Positions 42,142 through 50,758 of a stretch of 64,000 bases of DNA are shown in pieces. The first letter of the stretch is position 1, and the number at the start of each line of letters is the position of its first letter. The stretch is from Methylocystis echinoides (lineage in GTDB: Bacteria; Pseudomonadota; Alphaproteobacteria; Rhizobiales; Beijerinckiaceae), in NCBI RefSeq assembly GCF_027923385.1, contig NZ_BSEC01000001.1, forward strand, positions 1,810,501 through 1,874,500, written 5' to 3'. The position numbers and the translations under genes were made by a program. The notes below the pieces were generated by a model that worked only from the letters and a program-made list of their open reading frames with translations, had not been told where the DNA came from and did not search any database.

Positions 42142-43179
42142 ATGACTGTGACCGACGCGCCCTGCGCCGTGATGGATCGACTGCCCGACGCCTTTCTCGA
42201 CTGCCCCGCCAATCGGCTCACGGAGATTCTTCCAGGCCCGACGCTGTTCGATCTGCCGGGGCGCGATCCGCGTCCGCTGTTCGTCTCCACGCTGCTGCAT
42301 GGCAATGAATATAGTGGGCTGGAGGCGGTGCAGGCGGTGCTGCGCCGTCATGCGGCGCGCGGCCTCAATCGGTCGCTGATGCTCTTCATCGGTAATGTGG
42401 AAGCGGCGGCCGCCAATCTGCGCACGCTTCCCGATCAGCGCGATTTCAATCGCGTCTGGCCCGGCACGCTCTACCCTGACGATCCGCTGGCCGACACGGC
42501 GGGATGGATTTACGACCATGCGTCGAAGCGCGATCTCTTCGCGAGCATCGACATTCACAATAACACCGGCTTCAATCCGCATTACAGTTGCGTGACGCGG
42601 CTGGAGCCGAAATATATCGCGCTCGCGCAACTGTTTTCGCGCATCGTCGTGCATTTCCAGCGGCCGGTCGGCACGCAGGCGGCGGCTTTCTCCACTCTGT
42701 GCCCGGCGATCACGGTGGAATGCGGCAAGGCGGGCGCCGGATCGGCCACCGAGCACGCCATCGAACTCGTCGAGGCGGCGCTCTCCATCGCGCATCTGCC
42801 CGACCATGCGCCGGCGCCGCATGACGTCGATCTGCTGCGCACCTACGCGATTGTAAAACCCCCGGAAGAGTCGTCCTTCTCCTTCGACGGGTCGCCGGCG
42901 GATTTCGTCTTTCGGCCGGACATCGACCGTCTGAATTTCAGCGAACTCGCGCCCGGCGCCTCCTTCGGCGTGGCGCGCGGAGGCATGAGACTCGACATCC
43001 TGCCGGGCGATGGGGACGACTCGGCGCCGGATGACTATTTCGCCTATGACGGCGACGACATCCGGCTGATCCGCCCGGCGATTCCCGCGATGCTCACCAC
43101 CGATCCGCGCGCGGTGAAACTCGATTGCCTGTGTTACCTGATGCATCGCATCGGCATGGATGGCGCGCGGGCGCCGTAG
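42142..43179 (+). CDS. M14-family zinc deacylase, succinylglutamate desuccinylase/aspartoacylase-like (345 aa)
   Basis: Zn ligands are His53 and Glu56 (LLHGNEYSG) and His139 (DIHNNTGF). The proton-shuttling Glu is in AITVECGKAGAGSATEHAIE. The beta-rich C-terminal domain of the AstE/aspartoacylase group follows. These enzymes hydrolyse N-acyl amino acids or carboxypeptidase-type amide bonds. The ATG at 42142 overlaps the upstream ligase region by tight spacing (TGAGG before ATG). A longer frame from 42127 would overlap the ligase stop. Together with the ligase it may make and trim a glutamyl amide. Confidence 0.88.
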   Translation: MTVTDAPCAVMDRLPDAFLDCPANRLTEILPGPTLFDLPGRDPRPLFVSTLLHGNEYSGLEAVQAVLRRHAARGLNRSLMLFIGNVEAAAANLRTLPDQRDFNRVWPGTLYPDDPLADTAGWIYDHASKRDLFASIDIHNNTGFNPHYSCVTRLEPKYIALAQLFSRIVVHFQRPVGTQAAAFSTLCPAITVECGKAGAGSATEHAIELVEAALSIAHLPDHAPAPHDVDLLRTYAIVKPPEESSFSFDGSPADFVFRPDIDRLNFSELAPGASFGVARGGMRLDILPGDGDDSAPDDYFAYDGDDIRLIRPAIPAMLTTDPRAVKLDCLCYLMHRIGMDGARAP

Positions 43180-43211
43180 CGCGTTTGACTCGCAACGCCG
43201 CAAACGACAAA

Positions 43212-44165
43212 TCACAAAGAGAGGGTCACGACGACCGGCGCATGAAGCGAGCCGAGGATCGGGTCCTTCGCGAAAACCTCGTCTTCCAATCCCTCGTTGA
43301 GGATCACAGTCTCCCGCCAGCCCTCCGCCAGCGTCTTTGACGCCAGCACATGGTCGATCAGCTTGTGGCGGCCGGCGTGCAGCACGGTGTAGCGGCGCGC
43401 GGGATCGATGTTCTCCTCAAGCGGCGCCAGCGCGCGCGGGCCCTGCTGCAACTCATTGTCGCCGCCGCGCAGGAGCCGCGTCGGCACGTCATATTCATCG
43501 GCGTTGAAATCGCCGCAGACGGCGATGCGCGCGTCCGGGTCGGCGTCGAACAGCGTCTCGATATGGAGCCGTGCCTCCAGCGCCTGTCCCTCGCGCTTCT
43601 GCGCGGCGACGAACTGCCCCTCGGCCTGCGACTTGCTCGAACCCGCGCCGCGCGCCGTCGCCACGGGCGCGGGGCGGGGCGCGCGCAGGTGCAGGTTCAG
43701 AATATGCAGCAGGGGGCCGGCGGGCGGTTCGATGACAGCATGAAGCAGCGGGCGCTCCCATTCGATGAGGACCTGCTGCGGCGGGTCGTGGTCGCCCTCG
43801 CGCGGCGCCCGCCACGACCAGCGCTCGACGAGATCGTGATGAATCTGTCGTGTCGCGCGGATCGGCCAACGGCTCAGGATGACGAGATTATGCACGTCCG
43901 CAGGCGCGCCGGTCCCCGGCCGAACGCTCGCGGCGCGCGCGAAGGCTTCATAGGGCGTTCCGGCGAGCAGATGATCGAGCGCCAGAAAGGCGCGCGCGGC
44001 GTGCTTGTGCGGCTTTTGCGCGCCGACTTCCTGCAGGCACAGGACATCGGCGTCGAGCGCCGCCAGCAGCGGCAACAGAGCAGCCCGCCGCGCCGCGAAT
44101 TCCGCCTCATGCGCGGCGGCCCAGTCGAGATTCTCCACATTGAAGCTGGCGAGCCGTAGATCCAT
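43212..44165 (-). CDS. Endonuclease/exonuclease/phosphatase (EEP) family protein (317 aa)
   Basis: Motifs of the EEP fold are SFNVENLDW at the N-terminus, ADVLCLQEVGAQKPH with the Mg Glu, AVCGDFNADEYDVP with Asp/Asn, and KLIDHVLASKTL with Asp/His at the end. The protein is cytoplasmic (no signal peptide). It could be a nuclease or a phosphatase acting on phosphoesters. It is convergent with the M14 gene (32 bp apart) and divergent from the Crp-type gene. Confidence 0.9.
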   Translation of the reverse strand: MDLRLASFNVENLDWAAAHEAEFAARRAALLPLLAALDADVLCLQEVGAQKPHKHAARAFLALDHLLAGTPYEAFARAASVRPGTGAPADVHNLVILSRWPIRATRQIHHDLVERWSWRAPREGDHDPPQQVLIEWERPLLHAVIEPPAGPLLHILNLHLRAPRPAPVATARGAGSSKSQAEGQFVAAQKREGQALEARLHIETLFDADPDARIAVCGDFNADEYDVPTRLLRGGDNELQQGPRALAPLEENIDPARRYTVLHAGRHKLIDHVLASKTLAEGWRETVILNEGLEDEVFAKDPILGSLHAPVVVTLSL

Positions 44166-44260
44166 CCTGTCATTCTCGCGCGGAGGGCGGCCCTGCGCCA
44201 GTAGGGCCGGGCGGCGCGGCCTGAATTTGAGCCTCGACGCGGGCTTGCTTTATCGGCACT

Positions 44261-44986
44261 ATGCGGCGCCATCCAGCGATTGCCGGGAGCTCCCACTTGT
44301 CCGTTTTCGACGGCATCCCCTTTTTCGCCGGGCTCGATCCGGCGCGCGCAGAGACCCTTGGCCGCCAATGTGTCCGCAAGCGTTTCGCCGAGGGCGAGCT
44401 TGTGCTCGACTTCGACGACCCGTCGACCGACGTCTGCTTCATCGTCAATGGCGACGTGCGGGTGCTGGTGCGCACCGCAGCCGGGAAGGAGATGATCCTG
44501 GGCGATTTCGGCGCGGGCCGCTTCTTCGGCGAAATGGCCGCGATCGACGGCGCGCCGCGCTCGGCCAATGTCACGGCTCTGACCAACGCCGAAATACTGG
44601 CCGTTCCGCCGGGCGCCTTCCGTGACATCGTCCTGCATTCGCCGGAGATTTCCGAGCGCCTGTTGCGCCTGCTGACGGCGCGCGTCCGTGAACTGAACGT
44701 GCGGCTCTTCGAGCGCTCGGTGCTCGATCTGCGGCACCGGCTCTACGCCGAGCTTTTGCGCCTTTCCGCGCCACGCAAGGGCCATGACGGTCAGGCGATC
44801 ATTTCCCCGCCGCCCTTCCAGCACGATCTCGCGGCGCGCATCGGCTGTCGACGCGAGCAGGTCAGCCGCGAGCTCGGCGCGATGATCGAGGAAGGCCTGG
44901 CCGAGAAAATCCGCGGCGGTCTTGTCCTGCTGAAGCCGGCCGTGCTCGACCGGCGCGTGCGCGAGGCGATGAACGAAGCGGGCTGA
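44261..44986 (+). CDS. Crp/Fnr-family transcriptional regulator, Crp-like (241 aa)
   Basis: The cyclic-nucleotide domain has FIVNGDVRVLVRTAAGKEMI and FGEMAAIDGAPRSANVTAL, where FGEMAAIDGAPRSA is the cNMP phosphate-binding cassette with the Arg-Ser pair. The HTH is QHDLAARIGCRREQVSRELG. There is no N-terminal Cys cluster, so it is Crp-type, not Fnr. A CHASE2 cyclase gene lies 2.8 kb downstream. The binding of cAMP or cGMP is expected from the cassette. Confidence 0.92.
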   Translation: MRRHPAIAGSSHLSVFDGIPFFAGLDPARAETLGRQCVRKRFAEGELVLDFDDPSTDVCFIVNGDVRVLVRTAAGKEMILGDFGAGRFFGEMAAIDGAPRSANVTALTNAEILAVPPGAFRDIVLHSPEISERLLRLLTARVRELNVRLFERSVLDLRHRLYAELLRLSAPRKGHDGQAIISPPPFQHDLAARIGCRREQVSRELGAMIEEGLAEKIRGGLVLLKPAVLDRRVREAMNEAG

Positions 44987-45082
44987 CGTCACGATGTGCG
45001 CGCGCGCACAAACGGCGGCGCGGATTTTCCCTAGAACGGACTTGCCCGTCGTTTTGCGGGCGATCCTGTCGAGGGGGCGACC

Positions 45083-45445
45083 ATGTGCGCCGAACTGGCT
45101 TCGATCCATTTTTGTCAGGAAACGGCCGGACTTGCTCCACACGAGCTGATGGTCGGCGTCACGCCTGGCGGGAAGCATGAGCGACTTCTCGCAAAACATC
45201 GCCGCGCCCGCCGCTCGCCGGCCATGGCGCGCGTCCACATCGTCGCCGATCTGCGCGCGGCGCTGGCGCGCGGCGCCGCAAGCGAGGCGGCTGATCTGCT
45301 TCTCGTCCTGCGGCGGCTGCTCGCCTTGCACGCGCGGGTCGCCCCGGCCGCTTCCGTGCGCAGCCTGCGCCTTGGCGGACGAAATGCGCGGCGGGGCCGT
45401 CACAAACCAGGCGCGCGCGACCGCGCGCTTGCGCTTGCGCCCTAA
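45083..45445 (+). CDS. Hypothetical protein, 120 aa
   Basis: The first 95 residues include LAPHELMVGVTPGGKHERLL and VADLRAALARGAASEAADLL, a pattern resembling small unassigned proteins of the Hyphomicrobiales that lie near signalling genes. An Arg-rich tail follows. GAGGGGG precedes the ATG by about five bases. The coding quality is fair, and no catalytic motif is seen. Confidence 0.5.
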   Translation: MCAELASIHFCQETAGLAPHELMVGVTPGGKHERLLAKHRRARRSPAMARVHIVADLRAALARGAASEAADLLLVLRRLLALHARVAPAASVRSLRLGGRNARRGRHKPGARDRALALAP

Positions 45446-45486
45446 ATGCGCGACAAAATTTCAGGCCGTCCAGACGGAGTATAGCT

Positions 45487-46839
45487 TTGTCTTTATTCAA
45501 ACATTTGCAAACAGGCGTTGTGGCGGTCTTTTTCCTCGCCGCCTTTTTCCCCGGGCCGGCGACGGCGCAGGACCTGCGCGCGGAGCGGGACCGCCTCTCG
45601 GCGCATATTCAGGCCAAACCGGAAGACGACGAGGCGACCTACCGCTTTGTCGTCATCGCCACGGAGCTTCGCGATTACGAGGCGGGCGTCGGCGCGCTGG
45701 AGCGCCTCCTGATGTTCAATCCCAATCTGTCGCGCGCCCGCAAGGAACTCGGCTTCCTTTATGCGCGGCTCGGCAATTGGGAGCTTTCGGCGCAGCATCT
45801 GCGCGCGGCGCGCGACAGCGGGACGCTCGACGCCGTGCAGCTGGCGCAGATCGACGCGCAACTGCCCGATGTCGAGAAGCGCGCGCAGCCGAACCGCCTT
45901 TCGGTCCGCCTGCACACCGGCCTGCGCGCCCAGTCGAACGCCAATTTCTTTCCCGCCAATAATCTGTTCCAGCTCGGCGGCGTCGGCCTGCTGTCAGGCG
46001 GCGCGCAGCGCGGCGACGTGAATACGTTCCAGCTCGTCAACGCCGCGCATGATTATGAATTCGGCAATCAGCGCGGCGATCAGATGGAGACGCGCGTCAC
46101 CGCCTATGCGACGCAGCAGTTCAATCTGCCGCAATACAGCGTGGCGCTGTTCTCCGCGTCGACAGGCCCGCGTTTTTATATGCCGCAGGGTGTGTTCGAG
46201 ACGCTGTCGGTGCGCCCCTATGTGACGGGCGCGGTGACGATGCTCGGCTCCAGCAATTATCTGAACACGGGCGGCGCCGGCGCCAGCCTGCGCGCCGATC
46301 TCAGCCCCGACGTCTGGATCGAGCCGGGGGCGGAGTGGCGCAGCCTCTGGGTCGAGCCCCTGCGCGGGCCCTATTTCGGCTTCTCGCCCTATGCGACGAT
46401 CTCGACGCTCGCCACCGGCGACGCGGTAACCGGTTATGTCAGCGGCGCCTGGTCCCTGCTCGACAATCTGCGGCTGGAAGGGCGCGTCGGCTATACGCGC
46501 GCCAACGCCTTCGACGCCGTGCAGAGTTCCGATCAGGTCGACGCGCAGGCGATGTTGCGCGTTGAAGTCGATCCGCTGCATCCGATCTTCGCGCGCCGCT
46601 GGACGATCGCGCCCTATGCCCGTTTCACGCATCTTGCCTTTGACGCGCCCAATCCGATCGTCTCGCCCTTCGTCCCGCGTCGCGACGCCGCCTGGACCTA
46701 CGGGATCATGCTCGACGCCCCGATGACGCCGATGTTCGGCTTCGCCGGCAATCTGGAGTTTTCGCGCAACGATTCCAACCTGCCGAATTTCCGCACGCAG
46801 AATGTCTCCGTCACTTTCGGCCCCACCGCCAAATTCTAA
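45487..46839 (+). CDS. TPR/outer-membrane beta-barrel protein, SlaM-like (450 aa)
   Basis: A signal peptide (FKHLQTGVVAVFFLAAFFPG, ending ATAQ) is followed by TPR-type helices (LMFNPNLSRARKELGFLYAR, then WELSAQHLRAARDSG). A long beta-rich C-terminal part ending NVSVTFGPTAKF, with terminal Phe, is typical of outer-membrane barrels. The layout resembles surface lipoprotein assembly modifiers (Slam). The start is TTG at 45487 after GGAG. The FecR gene begins 14 bp after the stop and the cyclase follows. It probably sits in the outer membrane; its cargo is unknown. Confidence 0.82.
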   Translation: MSLFKHLQTGVVAVFFLAAFFPGPATAQDLRAERDRLSAHIQAKPEDDEATYRFVVIATELRDYEAGVGALERLLMFNPNLSRARKELGFLYARLGNWELSAQHLRAARDSGTLDAVQLAQIDAQLPDVEKRAQPNRLSVRLHTGLRAQSNANFFPANNLFQLGGVGLLSGGAQRGDVNTFQLVNAAHDYEFGNQRGDQMETRVTAYATQQFNLPQYSVALFSASTGPRFYMPQGVFETLSVRPYVTGAVTMLGSSNYLNTGGAGASLRADLSPDVWIEPGAEWRSLWVEPLRGPYFGFSPYATISTLATGDAVTGYVSGAWSLLDNLRLEGRVGYTRANAFDAVQSSDQVDAQAMLRVEVDPLHPIFARRWTIAPYARFTHLAFDAPNPIVSPFVPRRDAAWTYGIMLDAPMTPMFGFAGNLEFSRNDSNLPNFRTQNVSVTFGPTAKF

Positions 46840-46852
46840 AGGGATGCGCGTC

Positions 46853-47740
46853 ATGAACAGGCTGATTGTTCCCGCGCTTTCCTGCGCGCTTGTGTTTCCC
46901 GCTCTGGCGTTTGGGGCGGAGCGGGTCGGCAATATCGGCGCGGCCAATTCCGCCGCCTTTGGAACCCCGCCCAGCGCCTCCCGTCATTCGCTCGCGCCCG
47001 GTCTCGGCGTCGAAAAGGGCGAGCGCATCGACACCTCGCAGGAGGGCAATGCGCAGATCGTCTTCAATGACACCTCGACGATGACGGTCGGCCACAACAG
47101 TTCCGTCACAATCGACGATTTCACGTATCAGGGCGGCGGCGGCAGTCAGGGCGTGCGCTTCGCAAAGGGGGTGCTGCGCTTCGTCGGCGGCGGCGTCAGC
47201 CATCAGTCGGGGGCCAGCCTGCGCACGCCCACCGCCGCGGTCGGCGTGCGGGGCGGTTCGGTGCTGATGCGGATCGGCGGCGACTGCGGAACCCTCGTCG
47301 TGCATCAGGTGGGAATCGTCCGCGTCGATGGCGCGATGGGCTCCTCGCAAATTCTCAACCGCCCGGGTTTCGGCGTCTGCGCCAATGAAAATGGCGTTTC
47401 CGAGCCGTTCCGCGTTTCCGGCCAGACGATCGCCGCGATCACGGCGGAAATGGCGAGCCATGGCCGGCAAAGGGGCGGCGCCCGCCATCTGCCAGCCAAT
47501 GAGGCCGCCGCCGTGGCGCTCGGCGATCATGCGCCGGCAAGCGTCCAGCCGACGCCGGGCCTCGATGCGCTGGGGCCGGTCTGGGCCGGCAATGCGCTGG
47601 TGCAGAGCCGCGCCAACGCCGATAATCAGCCGGCGCCGCCGCCGGCTTCGCCGCCCGCGCGACAGCCGCCGACCGACGAAGGTCCGTCAACCGATTATGT
47701 CGCGCCGCCGACCACATGCCCCAATTGCCGGCTCCCCTGA
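46853..47740 (+). CDS. FecR-domain secreted protein (295 aa)
   Basis: A signal peptide (NRLIVPALSCALVFPALAFG) leads to a FecR domain: LGVEKGERIDTSQEGNAQIV, then FNDTSTMTVGHNSSVTIDDF, and SLRTPTAAVGVRGGSVLMRI. Here it is a free periplasmic domain, not an anti-sigma factor. The C-terminal 90 residues are Pro/Ala-rich with a final CPNCRLP (two Cys). The ATG at 46853 is used. Position between a barrel and a CHASE2 cyclase is a recurring layout. The FecR part may carry an envelope signal to the cyclase (inference). Confidence 0.85.
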   Translation: MNRLIVPALSCALVFPALAFGAERVGNIGAANSAAFGTPPSASRHSLAPGLGVEKGERIDTSQEGNAQIVFNDTSTMTVGHNSSVTIDDFTYQGGGGSQGVRFAKGVLRFVGGGVSHQSGASLRTPTAAVGVRGGSVLMRIGGDCGTLVVHQVGIVRVDGAMGSSQILNRPGFGVCANENGVSEPFRVSGQTIAAITAEMASHGRQRGGARHLPANEAAAVALGDHAPASVQPTPGLDALGPVWAGNALVQSRANADNQPAPPPASPPARQPPTDEGPSTDYVAPPTTCPNCRLP

Positions 47741-47819
47741 CGGCTCAGCCTTGTTGAACGCGTGGCGCTGAATTAGCTTGGCGGGAGGCCAGTTTGGCGC
47801 CCCCCGTCCAAGGATTCCG

Positions 47820-50036
47820 ATGTATTCGCGCAAACAGATTTTTCTGGTCGCAACGCTGATTGCGGGCTTGCTGACGCTGCCCTGGGGCCTGCTCCAGCCG
47901 CGGGTTCTCGACGATCTGCGCAATACGATCTTCGACAATTTCCAGCGCATGTCGCCGCGCGCCTACGATCCCGAGGCGCCTGTGCGGGTCGTGGGCGTCG
48001 ACGAGGAAAGTCTTCAGGCCTACGGCCAGTGGCCCTGGCCGCGCACGCGGGTCGCGGCGCTGGTGGACCGGCTCGTCGACATGGGCGCGGCGGCGATCGC
48101 CTTCGACTTCATCTTTTCGGAGCCGGATCGCGCCAGCGCCCGCAAGCTGGTCGAGGCGCTGCCGGAGACGAAGCTTCGCGTCGAGCTCGCCCGCCTCGTG
48201 GCGAAGACGCCCGACAGCGACGAGATCATGGCGAAGGCCATTGGCCGCGGGCCGGTGGTGATGGCCGGAACACTTGCCCCCGAGGGGCAGAAGTCTTACC
48301 CCGCCAAGGTGGGGTTCGCCACCGCCGGCGACGATCCGCTGCCTTTCCTCTACGCCTTCCCCGCCGCCGTTCTGCCGCTGGCCCCGTTCATCGAGAGCAG
48401 CCGCGGCCTCGGCGTCACCAACTGGATTTCGGACCGCGATCTCGTCGTCCGCCGCGTGCCGCTGCTGATGCGCCTCGGCGAGACGGTCGCGCCCTCGCTG
48501 GCGCTGGAAGCCCTGCGCGTCGCGCAGGGGGCGGAGACCCTCGTCGTGCGTTCCTCCAACGCCAGCGGCGAAACCGCCTATGGCGCGCAGACGGGGGTCA
48601 ACGCCGTGAAGGTGGGCTCCTTCGAGATCGCCACGGGCGCGGAGGCGGACGTGCGGCCGCGCTACGCCTTCAGTGACCCGCGGCGCAATATTTCCGCCAA
48701 AGCCGTGCTGGAAGGGCGCGCGCCGCGCAGCGAGATCGAGGGGCGGATCATTTTCATCGGCGCGCTCGCCGTCGGCATCGGCGACGTGCGCGCCACGCCG
48801 CTGGAGCCCATCGTGCCCGGCGTCGACGTCCATGCGCAGATCGTCGAAAGCCTCACGAGCGGCGCGCTTCTGTCGCGTCCGGACTGGGGGCCGGGGCTGG
48901 AGGCGATTGTCGCGCTGGTCGCCTTTCTGGCGACCATGCCGCTTCTGTTCGCCGCCCCCATGACCGTGTCGATCGTCTTTCCGCCGCTGGCCGTGGCGGC
49001 GCTGTTTGGCGGGGCCTATTACCTCTTCGAGAAGCAGGGGCTGCTTCTCGATCCCGCCTATCCGAGCCTTGTCATCATCGGCTCCTATATCGTCGGCGCC
49101 GTGACGCTATGGCGTTCGGAGAACTCCGCGCGGCGTCAGGTGCGCAACGCCTTCGGTAAATTCGTCGCCCCCGCGGTGGTCGACCGTCTCGCCGAAAATC
49201 CGGAGCTTCTCGTGCTCGGCGGCGAGACGCGCGATCTCACGGTGCTTTTCTGCGATCTGCGCAATTTCTCCGGCATCTCGGAGGGCTTGAGCGCGCGCGA
49301 CCTCACCCAGTTCATGAACGATTATCTGACGCCCATGACCGACGCGATCCTCGAATGCGACGGCACAGTGGACAAATATATGGGCGACGCCATCCTCGCC
49401 TTCTGGAACGCGCCGCTCGACGTCATCGACCATCCCCGCAAGGCGCTCGCGGCGGCGCTGGCGATGCGTGCGTCGCTGGTGGATTTCAACGTGGCGCGCG
49501 CCCGCGCGGCGGAGGCGGCGGGGCGCCCGCATCTGGAAGCGCGCATGGGTTGCGGGCTTAACCTTGGCCCGTGTAACGTCGGCAACATGGGCTCGACGCG
49601 CCGCTTCGATTATTCAATTCTGGGCGACAATGTGAACCTCGCCTCGCGCCTGGAGGGCGCCAGCAAGGCCTTTGCGATCGATATTATCGTCTCCGGCGCG
49701 GTCTACGACGCCGCCCCGGACATGGCGTGGCTTGATCTCGGGCATATCGTCGTCGTCGGCCGCAGCGAGCCGACGCATGTCTACGCCCTCGCCGGCGATG
49801 CGAAATTTGCGGAAACGGACATGTATGTGCGCTGGCGCACAGCGCATCAGGAAATGCTGGAGCATTATCTTTCGCGGCGCTTCAGCATCGCGGCGGAGCA
49901 GGCGTCGGAATTGTCGCGGACGGTTTCCGGTCTCTGGCCCGGGCTCTATAAAGCTCTGGAGAAGAGATATTCGGGCCTCGAACGGGACGGCGTGCAAGGA
50001 GACTGGTCCCCGGTATGGAATCTCACGAGCAAGTAG
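47820..50036 (+). CDS. CHASE2-domain class III adenylate/guanylate cyclase (738 aa)
   Basis: A first membrane helix (FLVATLIAGLLTLPWGLL) leads to an extracellular CHASE2 domain (RVVGVDEESLQAYGQWPWPR, then VVMAGTLAPEGQKSYPAKVG). Three more helices follow near residues 355-425, and a cytoplasmic class III cyclase domain ends the protein. Metal Asp residues are in VLFCDLRNFSGIS and KYMGDAILAFW; the transition-state-type region is SILGDNVNLASRLEG. Product specificity (cAMP or cGMP) cannot be told from sequence. AAGGA before ATG 47820 supports that start over TTG 47778. Partners are the upstream FecR and barrel genes and probably the nearby Crp-like protein. Confidence 0.93.
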   Translation: MYSRKQIFLVATLIAGLLTLPWGLLQPRVLDDLRNTIFDNFQRMSPRAYDPEAPVRVVGVDEESLQAYGQWPWPRTRVAALVDRLVDMGAAAIAFDFIFSEPDRASARKLVEALPETKLRVELARLVAKTPDSDEIMAKAIGRGPVVMAGTLAPEGQKSYPAKVGFATAGDDPLPFLYAFPAAVLPLAPFIESSRGLGVTNWISDRDLVVRRVPLLMRLGETVAPSLALEALRVAQGAETLVVRSSNASGETAYGAQTGVNAVKVGSFEIATGAEADVRPRYAFSDPRRNISAKAVLEGRAPRSEIEGRIIFIGALAVGIGDVRATPLEPIVPGVDVHAQIVESLTSGALLSRPDWGPGLEAIVALVAFLATMPLLFAAPMTVSIVFPPLAVAALFGGAYYLFEKQGLLLDPAYPSLVIIGSYIVGAVTLWRSENSARRQVRNAFGKFVAPAVVDRLAENPELLVLGGETRDLTVLFCDLRNFSGISEGLSARDLTQFMNDYLTPMTDAILECDGTVDKYMGDAILAFWNAPLDVIDHPRKALAAALAMRASLVDFNVARARAAEAAGRPHLEARMGCGLNLGPCNVGNMGSTRRFDYSILGDNVNLASRLEGASKAFAIDIIVSGAVYDAAPDMAWLDLGHIVVVGRSEPTHVYALAGDAKFAETDMYVRWRTAHQEMLEHYLSRRFSIAAEQASELSRTVSGLWPGLYKALEKRYSGLERDGVQGDWSPVWNLTSK

Positions 50037-50080
50037 TTTCCTCAGCAACGCTCGCCTGTCGCGCGCCCTACGGTTCTGCC

Positions 50081-50758
50081 ATGATTGATCCCATCGTCCA
50101 AAACTTCTGGTCGCAGATCGCCGGCCGCCACGATTCCGAAGCCTTCGCCGTTCTCGACGCAGCGTATCGCGAACCCCATCGCGCCTATCACGGGTGGGGG
50201 CACATCGTCGACATGCTGAGCAAGCTCGACCAGTTGTCTGCGCTCGCCGTGCGTCCCGATCTCATCGCCGCGGCGATCTTCTGGCACGATTCCGTTTATC
50301 TGACCCGCGAGCCCAACGGCCACCCGCGCACGGACCCTGAGAATGTGCGCGACAGCGTCCTGTTGTTCGAACGCCATTCCCGCTTCGATGCGATGGAGCA
50401 GGCCGCGATCCACGACATCATCATGGCCACCGCCAATCACATGAAGTCGAAAGCGAAGAAAGAGCATTATCCCGGCTTTTCGGGCGATCTCGATTTCTTC
50501 CTCGACCTCGATCTCTCGTCGCTGGCCGTGTCCTGGCCGGTGTTCGAGCAGAATCTCGAAAATATCCGCTTCGAGTTTCACTGGGCGCCGGAGCAGGATT
50601 TCTATCTCGGCCGCACGAAAATGCTGGAGAGCTTCCTTGGCGGCGGCGACAAATTGTTCCGCCGGCCCGAGACGCGGGCGTTGTGGCTCGCGCCCGCGCG
50701 CGAGAATTTGCAGCGCGCGGCGTCCGATCTCAACCAGAAAATGGCCTGTTCCGCCTGA
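50081..50758 (+). CDS. HD-superfamily predicted metal-dependent phosphohydrolase (225 aa)
   Basis: The HD core is seen: PHRAYHGWGHIVDMLSKLD (His pair), AAIFWHDSVYL (His-Asp), and AIHDIIMATANHMK and FLDLDLSSLAVSW for later ligands. This is the COG4339 type, whose substrates are unknown. ATG 50081 is chosen at the start of the homologous region; an ATG at 50015 inside the cyclase end is also possible, with AAGGAG 12 bases upstream. It is likely co-transcribed with the cyclase and could be a phosphohydrolase in nucleotide turnover, but that is speculation. Confidence 0.85.
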   Translation: MIDPIVQNFWSQIAGRHDSEAFAVLDAAYREPHRAYHGWGHIVDMLSKLDQLSALAVRPDLIAAAIFWHDSVYLTREPNGHPRTDPENVRDSVLLFERHSRFDAMEQAAIHDIIMATANHMKSKAKKEHYPGFSGDLDFFLDLDLSSLAVSWPVFEQNLENIRFEFHWAPEQDFYLGRTKMLESFLGGGDKLFRRPETRALWLAPARENLQRAASDLNQKMACSA

